Numbered from the stretch's first letter, positions 17,309 to 26,826 are shown. The stretch is 64,000 nucleotides of DNA from Desulfogranum marinum (GCF_016918565.1 NZ_JAFFQD010000025.1:1-64000), one strand, 5' to 3'. A program made the numbers and translations. The notes: generated by a model not told the origin, from the letters alone.

Positions 17309-18550
17309 TTACCCGCATACAGCCTTTCCTGCGACCCAGCCGGTACTGAAAGCTGCCTGCAAATTATATCCTCCGGTATCAGCTTGTATGTCCAGCAGTT
17401 CGCCGACAATATACAGGCGCTTACTCTTTTTCGACTCCATGGTACACGGATCTATCTCCGCTGTTTTAACCCCTCCTGCAGTAACGATGGCTTCTTCAAG
17501 GGAACCATAGCCGGTAATCTCAAATCTAAAATTTTTAAGCCAGTGTCGTATTTTTTTTCTAGCTTGAGCAGGCAGCATAACCGCAGTCATATTGTGATCG
17601 ATCTGAGCATAATCAAGGCAAGGCTGGATTAACTCGCGAGGCATAAGTCCCCTAAGAAAGCTACTCATAGGATCATGGGGTCGTTTTTGCAGGTCTCTCT
17701 GCATCCGGGCTTCAAGCTTAGCATCGTCAAGCGCAGGTTTAAGATCTAAAATGACAGCCACCTGTGCTCTTGAACGTAGTGCATCTACAACAAGGGAACT
17801 TAGAGTGAGTATAATCGGACCGGAAAGGCCATTTTTGGTAAAACTGAGTTCACCAAATGCTTGGGTTTTTCTCTTTCCATTGATGAACAAACGGGCATTG
17901 ATATTTTTTAATTGCAGTCCGGCTAAACCGTTACCAATCCTTTCCGCGGTACGGAGTGGGACCAGCGCTGGGCGAGTAGTAACGATGGTGTGACCAACAG
18001 ATTGTGCTAAACGATACCCATCTCCAGTAGAACCGGTGCGCGGATAACTGGCTCCACCAGTTGCCAGAATAACGGCATCAGCATATATTTTTTGGTTATG
18101 GCCGCACACCACTCCTGCAACTTGTCCTTTTTTCACCAGAAGGTCTACAACCGAAATCTCTGTGCGTAAATCTACTCCCGCCTCTTTGACCCAATCGACC
18201 AATAGGCGAGCAACAAGGGGCGCATCACCATCTGCTGGAAAAACGCGTCCTCCTCGTTCAAAGCCGATTTTTAAGCCACGCTTTTCAAAAAATGCTATAA
18301 GTTCACCTGAAAAAAACCGGCCAAATGCTTGCCTGAGAAAACGGCCTGATTTACCAAAATGATCGATAAATTCGACAATGGGAGCCGTATTAGTAATATT
18401 GCAACGCCCCTTGCCGGTTATCCGAATTTTTCTTGCCGGAGTTTTCATCTTTTCCAGTAAAATGACATGCGCACCGTTAGTTGCGGCTACACCAGCAGCC
18501 ATCAGTCCGGATGCACCTCCGCCTATGACAATTATTTTTTTTTGAGCCAT
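17309..18550 (-). CDS. BaiN/HI0933-family FAD-dependent oxidoreductase
   Basis: The 413-residue flavoprotein has an N-terminal dinucleotide fold IGGGASGLMAAG, then LLEKMKTPARKIRITGKGRCNITN, a strong marker of the HI0933/YhiN family. Later blocks are VILATGGASYPRTGSTGDGY and the C-terminal GELLDIQADTGGYNLQAAFSTG. The physiological substrate of most members is unknown; the BaiN subgroup has been linked to bile-acid reduction, which does not follow here. Single gene facing the transglycosylase, with repeat copy B between them. Confidence 0.9.
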   Translation of the reverse strand: MAQKKIIVIGGGASGLMAAGVAATNGAHVILLEKMKTPARKIRITGKGRCNITNTAPIVEFIDHFGKSGRFLRQAFGRFFSGELIAFFEKRGLKIGFERGGRVFPADGDAPLVARLLVDWVKEAGVDLRTEISVVDLLVKKGQVAGVVCGHNQKIYADAVILATGGASYPRTGSTGDGYRLAQSVGHTIVTTRPALVPLRTAERIGNGLAGLQLKNINARLFINGKRKTQAFGELSFTKNGLSGPIILTLSSLVVDALRSRAQVAVILDLKPALDDAKLEARMQRDLQKRPHDPMSSFLRGLMPRELIQPCLDYAQIDHNMTAVMLPAQARKKIRHWLKNFRFEITGYGSLEEAIVTAGGVKTAEIDPCTMESKKSKRLYIVGELLDIQADTGGYNLQAAFSTGWVAGKAVCG

Positions 18551-18884
18551 TATAAAATGTGTTAAACGAATAAAAGGGAAAATAAAGAAATCTAAGGGAG
18601 CAACTTTTTTTGGGAACGACGCTCATGCGCTTGCATTGCAAAAAAAAACTTATCTGCAGGATAGAGCACTCTTTATCACATCTCCTTGTTTACTGTTACT
18701 CTTTTCTGGTTAGAGGGCGTCTTGAATAATTAAATTTTTCGTCCACAATTGAAACAGACGAAAAAAAAATAGCCACAGGCATATACATTGGTTACCACAG
18801 TGACCCTTACCGCAGAAGATAAAATTTTGGATGTTACAAGGAAGTTGGATGGATTAGCAATTTTTAAGATAGCTTTATTGTTTG
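18551..18884. other. Intergenic region, nothing identified
   Basis: This 334-bp AT-rich stretch lies between the flavoprotein and histidine kinase genes, both on the minus strand. I see no hairpin with a T run, palindrome or small gene with good support. Confidence 0.35.
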
Positions 18885-20723
18885 TTACGAGTAAGTCATC
18901 CCTGTCTTGACTTCATCAAGTACAGACCTCACCGAACGACCTAAATCTTCCATAAGGACAGGTTTTGCAAGATACTCGTTAACGCCTAAAGCAGAGGATT
19001 TATCAATATCGAGCTGCTCACTGAACCCGGTCGTAACTATAACCGGAAGTTGATCATTAATCTGCCTCACCCGTGCAAGCAGTTGCAGTCCTGTAAAATG
19101 AGGCATGGTAAGATCAGTTATGACTAAATCTATCCGGTCATGAAGGTTACGAAATGCCTCCAATGCTTCAAGACTGCTCACTCGCATGGTTACCTTATAG
19201 CCCATTCTTTCAAGCATGTTTTTGGTGACTTCTGCAACAGATTTCTCATCATCAACCAAAAGAATATGCTCGTCACCTCTGGGAATTGGCCCATGCACAT
19301 TCTTATTGGTGGAACTCTTTTTCTTCATTTCAATAACAGGAAGATACACAAAGAAAGTGGTTCCTTTGCCCACCTCACTTGTTACTCGGATACCTCCACC
19401 ATAGCCTCGCAAAATACCATGTACTACGGACAACCCAAGGCCGGTTCCCTTGTTCCTTGCCTTGGTACTGAAGTAGGGATCAAAAATCTTATCAATGGTC
19501 GTTGTATCCATCCCATGTCCGGTATCTGCAACGGTAAGACAAAGATACCGCCCGGGTGAGAGTGTTTCATGGTCGCAATCATCAACCCCTAAAAAAACTT
19601 CGCTAAGTTCAAGCTGTAAAGTACCCTTTATATTTTCCATGGCGTGAAAACCATTGGTAATCAAATTCATGATCACTTGATGTAACTGGGTGGTGTCAGC
19701 CATAACCAAAGGCAAATTAGCCGGGATTTCCTGGGCAAGCGTAATAGTCGCAGGCAAAATAGGACGAATAAGCTGCATAACTTCTTCAATGACCTTCTCC
19801 ATGGAAACCGGTCTTATTTCCTGTTTCACCTCTCTACTAAAGGTTAAAATTTGCCTGACAAGATCACGCGCTCTTTTGGATGCATCCAGTATCCGATGAC
19901 AATGCTCCTGCATTACTTCATTATTGCCGGCTTCAAGTAACATTAACTCAGCTCTCCCCATAATGGGAGAAAGGATGTTATTGAAATCGTGAGCAATTCC
20001 ACCGGCGAGACTTCCTATTGCTTCTAATTTCTGGGTTTGCTGTATTTGTTTTTCATACTCCTTTTTTTCCTGCTTGAGTTGGGTCTGCTCCGTAATATCA
20101 ATAACTGAGGCGTATACTTTCTCCCAGTTTTGCTCGTAGCCAGCTGCAACAACAGCTCTTAATTCAATGGTCAGATTTCTACCAGACAACGTACGATCAG
20201 AAATTGTCACGTCAAAGGAGCCGCAATCGAGAAACCCCAATATTTCTTCTTTGATAATCCACTCTGACCCCTGAGGTAAAATATCCTTTATTCCTGACAA
20301 ATCGTTTTTATCGTCAATCTCATATAAATCAAGCGTGCGCGCATTAACATCTGTAACCTTTATCTTATCAGCACACACTCGCAAGGCCTCTGGGTGCATT
20401 TCAAAATATAACCCAAAATCCTGTACACCCTCAGCCTGAAGGTCATCAATGTAGCTCTTTACCTCTGAAAGGTCCTCCTCCCATAACGAAATAGGCGATT
20501 GTTCAAAAATAAGATGATATCGCGCTTCAGCCTTTTTTAATTCTTCATTTTTTGTAAAAATAACTTTCTTGTTTCGATAGTTGAGAACAAACAATAGAAT
20601 CAAAAGAATGATAACAATGGTGAGTCCGCCTGTGACGAATGCAGGTCTGTAAGACAAATCAATATATTCGGTGAAGTTCCTTAGTAAGGAAAGAAAAAAA
20701 TCACCGACAGAATTATAACTCAT
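18885..20723 (-). CDS. Hybrid sensor histidine kinase with receiver domain
   Basis: The 612-residue membrane sensor has a short N-terminal segment, one membrane helix (about 31-48), a PAS-like domain (about 65-215), then HisKA with the phospho-accepting His245 in GGIAHDFNNILSP. The ATPase domain has NLITNGFHAME (N box), VADTGHGMD and GTGLGLSVVHG. A C-terminal receiver has LLVDDE, the phospho-Asp in VITDLTMP and an LAKPV lysine. There is no output domain, so the phosphate probably passes to another protein. No cognate regulator is adjacent. The upstream region holds a possible small secreted reading frame (20747-20962). Confidence 0.92.
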   Translation of the reverse strand: MSYNSVGDFFLSLLRNFTEYIDLSYRPAFVTGGLTIVIILLILLFVLNYRNKKVIFTKNEELKKAEARYHLIFEQSPISLWEEDLSEVKSYIDDLQAEGVQDFGLYFEMHPEALRVCADKIKVTDVNARTLDLYEIDDKNDLSGIKDILPQGSEWIIKEEILGFLDCGSFDVTISDRTLSGRNLTIELRAVVAAGYEQNWEKVYASVIDITEQTQLKQEKKEYEKQIQQTQKLEAIGSLAGGIAHDFNNILSPIMGRAELMLLEAGNNEVMQEHCHRILDASKRARDLVRQILTFSREVKQEIRPVSMEKVIEEVMQLIRPILPATITLAQEIPANLPLVMADTTQLHQVIMNLITNGFHAMENIKGTLQLELSEVFLGVDDCDHETLSPGRYLCLTVADTGHGMDTTTIDKIFDPYFSTKARNKGTGLGLSVVHGILRGYGGGIRVTSEVGKGTTFFVYLPVIEMKKKSSTNKNVHGPIPRGDEHILLVDDEKSVAEVTKNMLERMGYKVTMRVSSLEALEAFRNLHDRIDLVITDLTMPHFTGLQLLARVRQINDQLPVIVTTGFSEQLDIDKSSALGVNEYLAKPVLMEDLGRSVRSVLDEVKTGMTYS

Positions 20724-20746
20724 TGTTTAGTTGTCTTGTTTCGTTG

Positions 20747-20962
20747 CTAAAAAAAAATAACCGATTCAACCTTTGTAACTCCCTCAAAGCAGCTATCGAA
20801 CGCTGCATACCTCTTGTCTTGTTGGATTGGAAAAAGTTGATCCACAGAACCGGCACAAAGAGAACTTCCCAAAAAGCAAAAAAGGATGAGTATCAAACAA
20901 ATCCTATGCAGATGGAGCACTGTTGAATTGAGAGAGATCGTGTTCACAATAGTACGAACCAC
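20747..20962 (-). CDS. Possible small secreted peptide upstream of the kinase
   Basis: A 71-codon frame with a signal-like hydrophobic stretch (LILILFCFLGSSLCAGS) ends at a TAG beside a run of nine Ts, 24 bp before the kinase ATG. It could be a real leader peptide or the remnant of a longer periplasmic sensor domain lost by a frameshift in the homopolymer. The kinase frame has an in-frame stop just before its ATG, so a simple fusion is not restored by a one-base change. Support is weak. Confidence 0.3.
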   Translation of the reverse strand: MVRTIVNTISLNSTVLHLHRICLILILFCFLGSSLCAGSVDQLFPIQQDKRYAAFDSCFEGVTKVESVIFF

Positions 20963-21573
20963 AATATAAATTGAAAGAAATCAAGTAAAAGCATTCTCTT
21001 CTATCCTAGGACGGAAAGGCATTTTTTGTCAAAATTAAAAACAGGAAAAGTTGCTATTTAAACAGCAATTTTTACGTAATAAAAATGGAAATACAAAATG
21101 AGTGATGACAGAAAATACCACGTTACCCTCTTTGTCTTTGCATTTCGACAAGGCATAACCTTTCCCCACCAAAAATAACAACAAACACACCTCCACCTTT
21201 CCCTTTTCCCCTGTACAGCTAACGGCCCCGTGGATAATGAGAATTTTAGGGCACGATTGAGGTATGGAAAAAAATACATGCGATAATAATTGTTTTCGGA
21301 TTATTCGCTTACATCCGTAGTAATTTCCTAAGCATAAAGGCGTCAGCACTAGGCTCCGAGATATTGGACAAAAAGGCTATCAGGTAAAATGACCTTATAC
21401 CTGTGCTCTGCTTTTCAGTCAGATAGTGCGCAGGAAGGATGTTGCTGAATAGTTACCTATTTCTTTTTGTTTTTTTCCTGTTATATTGTAGACAAAGAGT
21501 TCATCTTTACGTTCTTTCATTTCAAGACCCCTTTGTCTATATATGGCCCTCATGTTGTAAGGAGAAAAAATTC
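20963..21573. other. Intergenic region, nothing firm
   Basis: This 600-bp region lies between divergent genes. A weak TTGCT/AGCAA hairpin followed by Ts lies near 21050-21070. I could not choose a promoter. The open frames present (minus strand 21035-21349) overlap each other and have no recognisable protein character. Confidence 0.35.
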
Positions 21574-22728
21574 ATGGCAATTTTCAAATACCAGGCAAAA
21601 GACCTTTTTCAATGGCTTACCGAAAAACAGGATATCGTTGTCCTCGATGTTCGTAACGATAAAGATTTCAAACGATTTCAGGTTGAAAGTCCTTATTCTT
21701 TTGAAATGCTCAATGTCTCCTATTATGACTTTATGGAAATAGAAGAAGAGTCGGTCAATCGGGTACCAAAAAACAAAAAAATAAAGATAGTATGTGCTAA
21801 AGAAGGGTCAGCCAAATATGTCGCTGAAATTTTAGAAAAAAATGGATTTAAAGATGTTGGATACCTTGCAGGCGGCATCAAATCCTGGGGCAATCTTCTG
21901 GTCCCCAAAATAATCGAAAAAAATGACACCTACGAGCTCTACCAGTTTATTCGACCAGGTAAAGCATCGTGCAGTTACGGGCTCATAAGCGGCAAGGAAA
22001 TCATGTTTTTTGATCCCTCACGAGCTATTGATTTTTACCTGGATTTTGCAAAACAAAAAGGATGCACAGTTGTCAGGACCTTTGAAACCCATCTGCAGGC
22101 AGATTATATTGCTGGAAGCCGTGATATAGCAAATACAACCGGCGCTATCTTTCATGCTAACGAAAAGGACTTTCAAGGATCTAAAAACCCCTATAAGCCT
22201 TTGGTGGACGGGGAAACATTCACCTTCAGCAATGGGGGAGCGCAGGTGAGAGTCTTGTTCACTCCAGGGCACACGCCGGGATCGACCTGTTTTATCATTG
22301 ATGAAAAGTATATCATCTCCGGTGATATGATTTTTATCAATTCTGTCGGAAGACCCGACCTTGGCGGTAAAGCAGAAGAGTGGGCACACCTGCTTTATGA
22401 TTCAATCCAGCTCATCAAGCAACTTGATCCGGAGCTCAACGTCCTTCCTGGTCATTATATTGACTGGGCTGAAGCCAATGATGATCTTGTATTTACCCTC
22501 CCTTTACAACAGGTGTTAGCTCGAAACAAAAACATATACGATATCAAAGAGTTAAACGAATTCATTCAATTCATCAAAGACAATATGCGTCCCCAGCCGG
22601 AGGAATATGCTAAAATCCGCCTGGTAAATGCCAACCTTGAACAGTTTGAAGACGATAAACAAGAAGAACTTGATCTCGGAAAAAATGAATGTGCGGCATC
22701 TGCCTATGCCAAAACGCAAGCGCAGTAA
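21574..22728 (+). CDS. Rhodanese and metallo-beta-lactamase fusion, persulfide dioxygenase-like
   Basis: The N-terminal rhodanese domain (about 1-105) has the active cysteine in VCAKEGSA (about residue 74). The C-terminal metallo-beta-lactamase domain follows the persulfide-dioxygenase layout. The three iron ligands of ETHE1-type enzymes are present: His in FETHLQADY (about 172), His in TPGHTPGST and Asp in ISGDMIF. The second-site residues are altered, since THLQADY replaces THxHADH. A mononuclear iron persulfide dioxygenase coupled to sulfur transfer is the likely role, fitting a sulfide-rich habitat. The ATG at 21574 follows AAGGAG; a longer upstream frame is not needed. Confidence 0.85.
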   Translation: MAIFKYQAKDLFQWLTEKQDIVVLDVRNDKDFKRFQVESPYSFEMLNVSYYDFMEIEEESVNRVPKNKKIKIVCAKEGSAKYVAEILEKNGFKDVGYLAGGIKSWGNLLVPKIIEKNDTYELYQFIRPGKASCSYGLISGKEIMFFDPSRAIDFYLDFAKQKGCTVVRTFETHLQADYIAGSRDIANTTGAIFHANEKDFQGSKNPYKPLVDGETFTFSNGGAQVRVLFTPGHTPGSTCFIIDEKYIISGDMIFINSVGRPDLGGKAEEWAHLLYDSIQLIKQLDPELNVLPGHYIDWAEANDDLVFTLPLQQVLARNKNIYDIKELNEFIQFIKDNMRPQPEEYAKIRLVNANLEQFEDDKQEELDLGKNECAASAYAKTQAQ

Positions 22729-23023
22729 CAAATGTGGCTATTTTTATTGAATAATTCACGAGCGATCAAAACGCGGTGCAGATACCGAGCGGCAACGCTG
22801 TTGATCAGACTTCAATACGTTGCCGACACAGCAGGTCGTGGCTTATGGCTAGCTTGTTTTTCCCTTGATTACAGGGATAAGAGTGAATTGCAGACAATAA
22901 ACCATGTTCAGGCTCATGGCCGCCAAGGATGCTGGTTCGCCTGAAAACTCTTTTGAGATAAACACACGTTGAGTACGTGGTGCCGGCTTAAGACTAACTA
23001 CGCTTGTTACCGATAAAGCTAGG
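22729..23023. other. Intergenic region before repeat copy C
   Basis: No gene or RNA gene was identified. A GATCAA...TTGATC inverted pair lies near 22762-22808 and a CACGT/ACGTG hairpin near 22965-22980; neither has a T run. Confidence 0.3.
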
Positions 23024-23140
23024 CCGAGTTTCTTATGAACTTTTTGATTTTAAACAAAATGAATTGATATTATTGCTTAAAGAGTAATTGAATAATTAAC
23101 AGTCTGTTTTTCGTTTTTAATCAAAAAGTTCCTCCCTCGG
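23024..23140 (+). repeat. Interspersed repeat, copy C (117 bp)
   Basis: Third copy of the element. The outermost pair is CCGAG (23024-23028) with CTCGG (23136-23140), which differs from copy B (CCGAA/TTCGG) by a change on both sides that keeps the pairing. The inner arms are GAACTTTTTGATTTTAAA (23037-23054) and TTTTTAATCAAAAAGTTC (23114-23131). It lies between two genes on the same strand. Confidence 0.85.
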
Positions 23141-23192
23141 GCGAGACTCAGCCACTTGCAGAACAAGTTCCACAAGTGAGTTAATCGAAACA

Positions 23193-23936
23193 ATGCCGAA
23201 AAAGATGCCGACGTGTAACCGCCTGAACTTTTTTTTTACCCTGCTTTTGTTGCTGGTAGCGTCGCCCATAGCGCCTTGCAACGCGACCGAGGGGAGCCCA
23301 ACCGGTGGCAAGGCTGGACATTTTTTTTCAGCCATCCAAAACGAGGTAGGTCATAAACTCAGCGCCCGAGGACTTACCCTCGGTAATCAGGTGTTTATCC
23401 GCATCCTCAAGTTGCCGGGCATTCTTGAATTGTGGGTCAAAAAAGACACAACATTTGAGCTTTTTTCCTCCTACCCTATTTGTACCTATTCCGGATATCC
23501 TGGTCCCAAATTAAGAGAAGGCGATTTGCAAAGTCCGGAAGGTTTTTACCATGTCCGACGTAACCAACTCAACCCCACATCGAGTTACCATCTTGCGTTT
23601 GACATTGGCTATCCAAATTTATACGATCTCAATAATCATCGGGATGGAAGCAACATAATGATCCATGGAGGTTGCTCTTCCACAGGATGCTTCGCCATGG
23701 GTGATAAAAAGATGGAGGAAATTTACGTTACAGTGCAACAGGCATTACTCGCTGGGCAACAAAAAGTAGAAGTACATATATTTCCATTTGCACTTACAAA
23801 GCCCAATCTTGAACGTTTTTCCCAATCACCCTGGATCAACTTCTGGAAATCAATGGCGCCAATGTATATTTTTTTTGAAAAACGAAAACAATTACCGATA
23901 ATAACCGTGGTCAAGAACAGCTACTCTCTAAACTGA
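23193..23936 (+). CDS. YafK-like L,D-transpeptidase family protein
   Basis: The 247-residue exported protein has a signal peptide (FFFTLLLLLVASPIAP). The YkuD-type catalytic block reads MIHGGCSSTGCFAMGD, with the catalytic Cys in STGC; RILKLPGILELW and SYPICTYSG...GPKLREGD are typical of the YafK subgroup. Family members form or cleave bonds at meso-diaminopimelate in peptidoglycan, and some act as amidases that detach Braun lipoprotein. Which activity applies here cannot be read from the sequence. Confidence 0.88.
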   Translation: MPKKMPTCNRLNFFFTLLLLLVASPIAPCNATEGSPTGGKAGHFFSAIQNEVGHKLSARGLTLGNQVFIRILKLPGILELWVKKDTTFELFSSYPICTYSGYPGPKLREGDLQSPEGFYHVRRNQLNPTSSYHLAFDIGYPNLYDLNNHRDGSNIMIHGGCSSTGCFAMGDKKMEEIYVTVQQALLAGQQKVEVHIFPFALTKPNLERFSQSPWINFWKSMAPMYIFFEKRKQLPIITVVKNSYSLN

Positions 23937-23995
23937 GAGCCACAACTGAATATATCTGACTCTCCTTATCAATCAACAACTTGGCAGCTACACCA

Positions 23996-24331
23996 ATGAA
24001 TAACGAACGCCGACAAGCACAACGTATACATTTTACATCCACAGCACTGGTCCATTTTGACTCCGGGCAGACACTCTCGGCCGCAGTTAAAACCGAAAAT
24101 ATCAGCCTTAAAGGACTGTTTATTATAACAGAAACCAAAATACCCCTACAGACGGATTGCTCCGTTGACATTACGCTGGAAGGGAAAAGCAGCACCTTGC
24201 AATTCACAGTTGTCGGTACCGTCTGTCGCCATGAACCAGAGGGTTTTGCAATGGTTTTTTCTACACTTTCACCTGACAGTTATGCTCATATTACCAATTT
24301 GATGCACCTACGGGATCAATCTGACAAATAA
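23996..24331 (+). CDS. PilZ-domain protein, probable c-di-GMP receptor
   Basis: The 111-residue single-domain protein has the N-terminal arginine motif ERRQAQRIHF (RxxxR type) and the downstream ENISLKGLFI, which fits the N/D-x-S-x-x-G signature. Both together bind cyclic di-GMP. The ATG at 23996 is preferred to the TTG at 23981 because the RxxxR motif sits right after it. It lies 40 bp before a diguanylate cyclase gene, suggesting a producer and receptor pair. Confidence 0.85.
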   Translation: MNNERRQAQRIHFTSTALVHFDSGQTLSAAVKTENISLKGLFIITETKIPLQTDCSVDITLEGKSSTLQFTVVGTVCRHEPEGFAMVFSTLSPDSYAHITNLMHLRDQSDK

Positions 24332-24371
24332 ACGCAACCTTACCTATCCAACATCACCCCATGTTAGAGAC

Positions 24372-25988
24372 ATGATCCAAGAGCAGACACCACTCTATCG
24401 CCCCAGCATTAAGCTCTTTTTTATCCTGTTTTTCACAACCGGTGCGATCCTCAGTGGTCTCCTCACTTTTTTTTATCAAAAAGAGACAAGAGACTTAACA
24501 CACTTCATTAAAATCCAGGAATCATACGGTCTTGAATTACGGAAAAAGAGGATCAGCTCTATTTTTAAGGATATCAAGGCAGACATCTTTTTTCTCCGAG
24601 ACCAAAACGAACTCCGCCAATATCTGCGGACCGAAAAAAAACAACAACTCACCCTGATGGGGCAGGAATATATTTCTTTGGCAAAAAGTACTCGTATGTA
24701 TGACCAGATTAGGTACATCGATAAACAGGGGATGGAAATCTTACGGGTAAACTTCAATCAAGGTGAACCGCTCATTGTCCCGGACGACCAGCTACAGTCA
24801 AAAGCTGACAGATATTATTATAAAGAATGTGTTTCGCTGAAGAAAGACGAGGTCTTTGTCTCTCCTTTCGATCTGAATGTAGAACATGGAACGGTTGAGC
24901 AACCCTTTAAGCCCATGATCCGATTATGCACACCGGTTTTTGATAACCATGGTACAGAACGTGGGGTACTCGTTTTAAATTTTCTAGGCCAGGATATACT
25001 CACGAGCCTACTTTCCATCGAGCGGGTATCACTTGGTCAAACTATGCTGGTCAATAATCAAGGGTATTGGCTCAGGCACCCTGACCCTGCATACGAGTGG
25101 GGTTTTATGTTTCAGGATAAAGCAGATGTTTCATTGGCGATCCAATCGCCTGAAGTCTGGAAAGAAATACAATCATCCGCCAAGGAACAAATAGGTACCC
25201 CAGAAGGTCTTTATTCATTTAACACTGTGCTGCCTATGCTGGATGAGGCTGAACCAAGTCAATATGCATCGCCGGCAAAAGGAACCATCGGGCAATACAG
25301 ATGGCATCTGATATCATTTCTTCCACAACAAAAAATTGACCAAAAGTCCCATGCCATTTTTATGCAATTTTTGATTCTGGGTGCTGTTCTTTTCATTTTG
25401 ACAGCCATCGGATCGTGGAGCATGGCCTATGCTGTTACCAAAAGAAAAATTGCTCAAAATAGATTAAAAACAATGGCCTATTTTGACACTTTGACAAACC
25501 TGCCCAACAGGCGCCATTTTTTCGACCGCCTCGAAGAAGCGGTTTCGCATGGAAATCGATACAATAATACGTTGGCGCTGATGTATGTTGACCTCGATGG
25601 CTTTAAAAACATCAACGATAGTTTAGGCCATGACGCTGGAGACACGCTCCTGCAGCACGTAGCGTATTGCCTGCGAAAAACATGCAGAAAATCTGATACG
25701 GTTTCACGCCTTGGTGGTGATGAATTTGCCATCCTTATCCCGGAAGTTGCCTCCCAGGAAGACATTGCAACCATTGCTGCTAAAATTATAGCTATCCTTT
25801 CCCAGCCAATAACCATCAACAATGCACAAGCTCAAGTGGGAGCAAGTATAGGGATAACTCTTTTCCCTGCAGACGGTGATGAGGTGAGCCAACTACTCAG
25901 CAATGCTGACTCAGCAATGTATCTGGCTAAGAGTCAGGGAAAAAATCAGTACCTCTTCTTTAGCGATACCCAACCTCCAAAAAATTAA
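24372..25988 (+). CDS. Membrane diguanylate cyclase with extracytoplasmic dCache-like sensor
   Basis: A 538-residue c-di-GMP synthase. Two membrane helices (about 14-35 and 330-352) flank a periplasmic region that contains the YYKECVSLKKDEVFVSPFDLN and RLCTPVFD...RGVLVLNF patterns of a dCache sensor. The GGDEF domain starts near residue 365, with the intact active site RLGGDEFAIL (about 446-455) and an RKSD inhibitory site just upstream, so product feedback is likely. The signal sensed is unknown. Adjacent to the PilZ gene. Confidence 0.93.
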   Translation: MIQEQTPLYRPSIKLFFILFFTTGAILSGLLTFFYQKETRDLTHFIKIQESYGLELRKKRISSIFKDIKADIFFLRDQNELRQYLRTEKKQQLTLMGQEYISLAKSTRMYDQIRYIDKQGMEILRVNFNQGEPLIVPDDQLQSKADRYYYKECVSLKKDEVFVSPFDLNVEHGTVEQPFKPMIRLCTPVFDNHGTERGVLVLNFLGQDILTSLLSIERVSLGQTMLVNNQGYWLRHPDPAYEWGFMFQDKADVSLAIQSPEVWKEIQSSAKEQIGTPEGLYSFNTVLPMLDEAEPSQYASPAKGTIGQYRWHLISFLPQQKIDQKSHAIFMQFLILGAVLFILTAIGSWSMAYAVTKRKIAQNRLKTMAYFDTLTNLPNRRHFFDRLEEAVSHGNRYNNTLALMYVDLDGFKNINDSLGHDAGDTLLQHVAYCLRKTCRKSDTVSRLGGDEFAILIPEVASQEDIATIAAKIIAILSQPITINNAQAQVGASIGITLFPADGDEVSQLLSNADSAMYLAKSQGKNQYLFFSDTQPPKN

Positions 25989-26044
25989 TCAACAGTACCT
26001 GTTCATTGAAAAATTTTTTTTCATACATGCTATAGAAAGACCTC

Positions 26045-26707
26045 TCATCGCTCACGAAGGCGCTCCAAATCAAGCAGACGAATGGTCTTGCCTGCGACCT
26101 TGATCAGCCCTTCTTCGCTCATTTTTGCAAAAATTCGAGACAACGTTTCCGGAGTTGTTCCCAAAAGGCTTGCCAACTGCCCTTTGGGAACATCGAGCAC
26201 CACCTCTTCTTCCCTGTTTTGCTCCTCTATAAGATAGAGAAGGTAAGAGGCAAGCCGTCCAGGCACTTCTTTCAGGGTCAAATTTTCAACCTGGGTTGTA
26301 AATCTTCGCAATCGCATGGACAAGACAGCTAACATGCTCAAAGCCAGTGATGGGTTGGCTTTGAGTAAATTAATAAATTCCAACCTTGGGAAAAAAAACA
26401 ACTCCGAAGCTGCGAGGGTAGATGCCGAAGCAGGAAAAGGAGTACCATGAAAAACAGGCACCTCACCAAAAGGCTCGCCAACACCGAATATATGCAGGAT
26501 CTGTTCCTTGCCGTCGGTTGATAATTTGAAAATTTTTACCTTTCCGCTAGCCACCATATAAAACCCATTGCCAGGCTCGCCGTCATGAAACACAGCCTGC
26601 CCACGCTGATATTTTTTCGAAACGGAAATACTACACAGAGCATCGAGTTGCTCGTCAGGCAAACCGTTAAAAAGCAGGCTTTTTTTGAGAATTTCTTTTT
26701 TTTTCAC
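26045..26707 (-). CDS. Crp/Fnr-family regulator, HcpR-like by context
   Basis: The 220-residue protein has an N-terminal cyclic-nucleotide-binding-type beta roll (FHDGEPGNGFYMVASGKVKIF, GEPFGEVPVF) and a C-terminal winged helix (PKGQLASLLGTTPETLSRIFAKM). It lacks the FNR cysteine cluster. It is divergent from hcp and shares a 119-bp intergenic region with an FNR-type palindrome. In related sulfate reducers a Crp/Fnr protein in this position, HcpR, activates hcp in response to nitrosative stress; that role is inferred. It starts with GTG at 26707; no better ATG is in frame. Confidence 0.88.
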   Translation of the reverse strand: MKKKEILKKSLLFNGLPDEQLDALCSISVSKKYQRGQAVFHDGEPGNGFYMVASGKVKIFKLSTDGKEQILHIFGVGEPFGEVPVFHGTPFPASASTLAASELFFFPRLEFINLLKANPSLALSMLAVLSMRLRRFTTQVENLTLKEVPGRLASYLLYLIEEQNREEEVVLDVPKGQLASLLGTTPETLSRIFAKMSEEGLIKVAGKTIRLLDLERLRER

Positions 26708-26730
26708 TTTTTTTAATAAAAATTTATTTT

Positions 26731-26771
26731 TTGACCTAGATCAATTGAAGAACCACTCTTAGGTGTATGAT
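26731..26771 (+). promoter_or_regulatory. FNR-type box and -10 of the hcp promoter
   Basis: The palindrome TTGACCTAGATCAA (26731-26744) has its centre 28.5 bp upstream of the first base of a TATGAT -10 box (26766-26771). This puts the box at about -41.5, the class II activator position. A TGTGTG-N12-CACACA inverted pair at 26771-26794 lies at the expected transcription start and may be a second site. Confidence 0.7.
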
Positions 26772-26826
26772 GTGTGCATTCAATATGACACACAACCTAC
26801 AATAACTCACTTGAGGAAAAACTACT

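Noticed and set aside
20747-20962. Frameshift joining the small secreted frame to the histidine kinase
   Set aside because: The kinase frame has a stop two codons before its ATG and the third frame runs past the ATG out of phase, so no single-base change in the T run restores a fusion.
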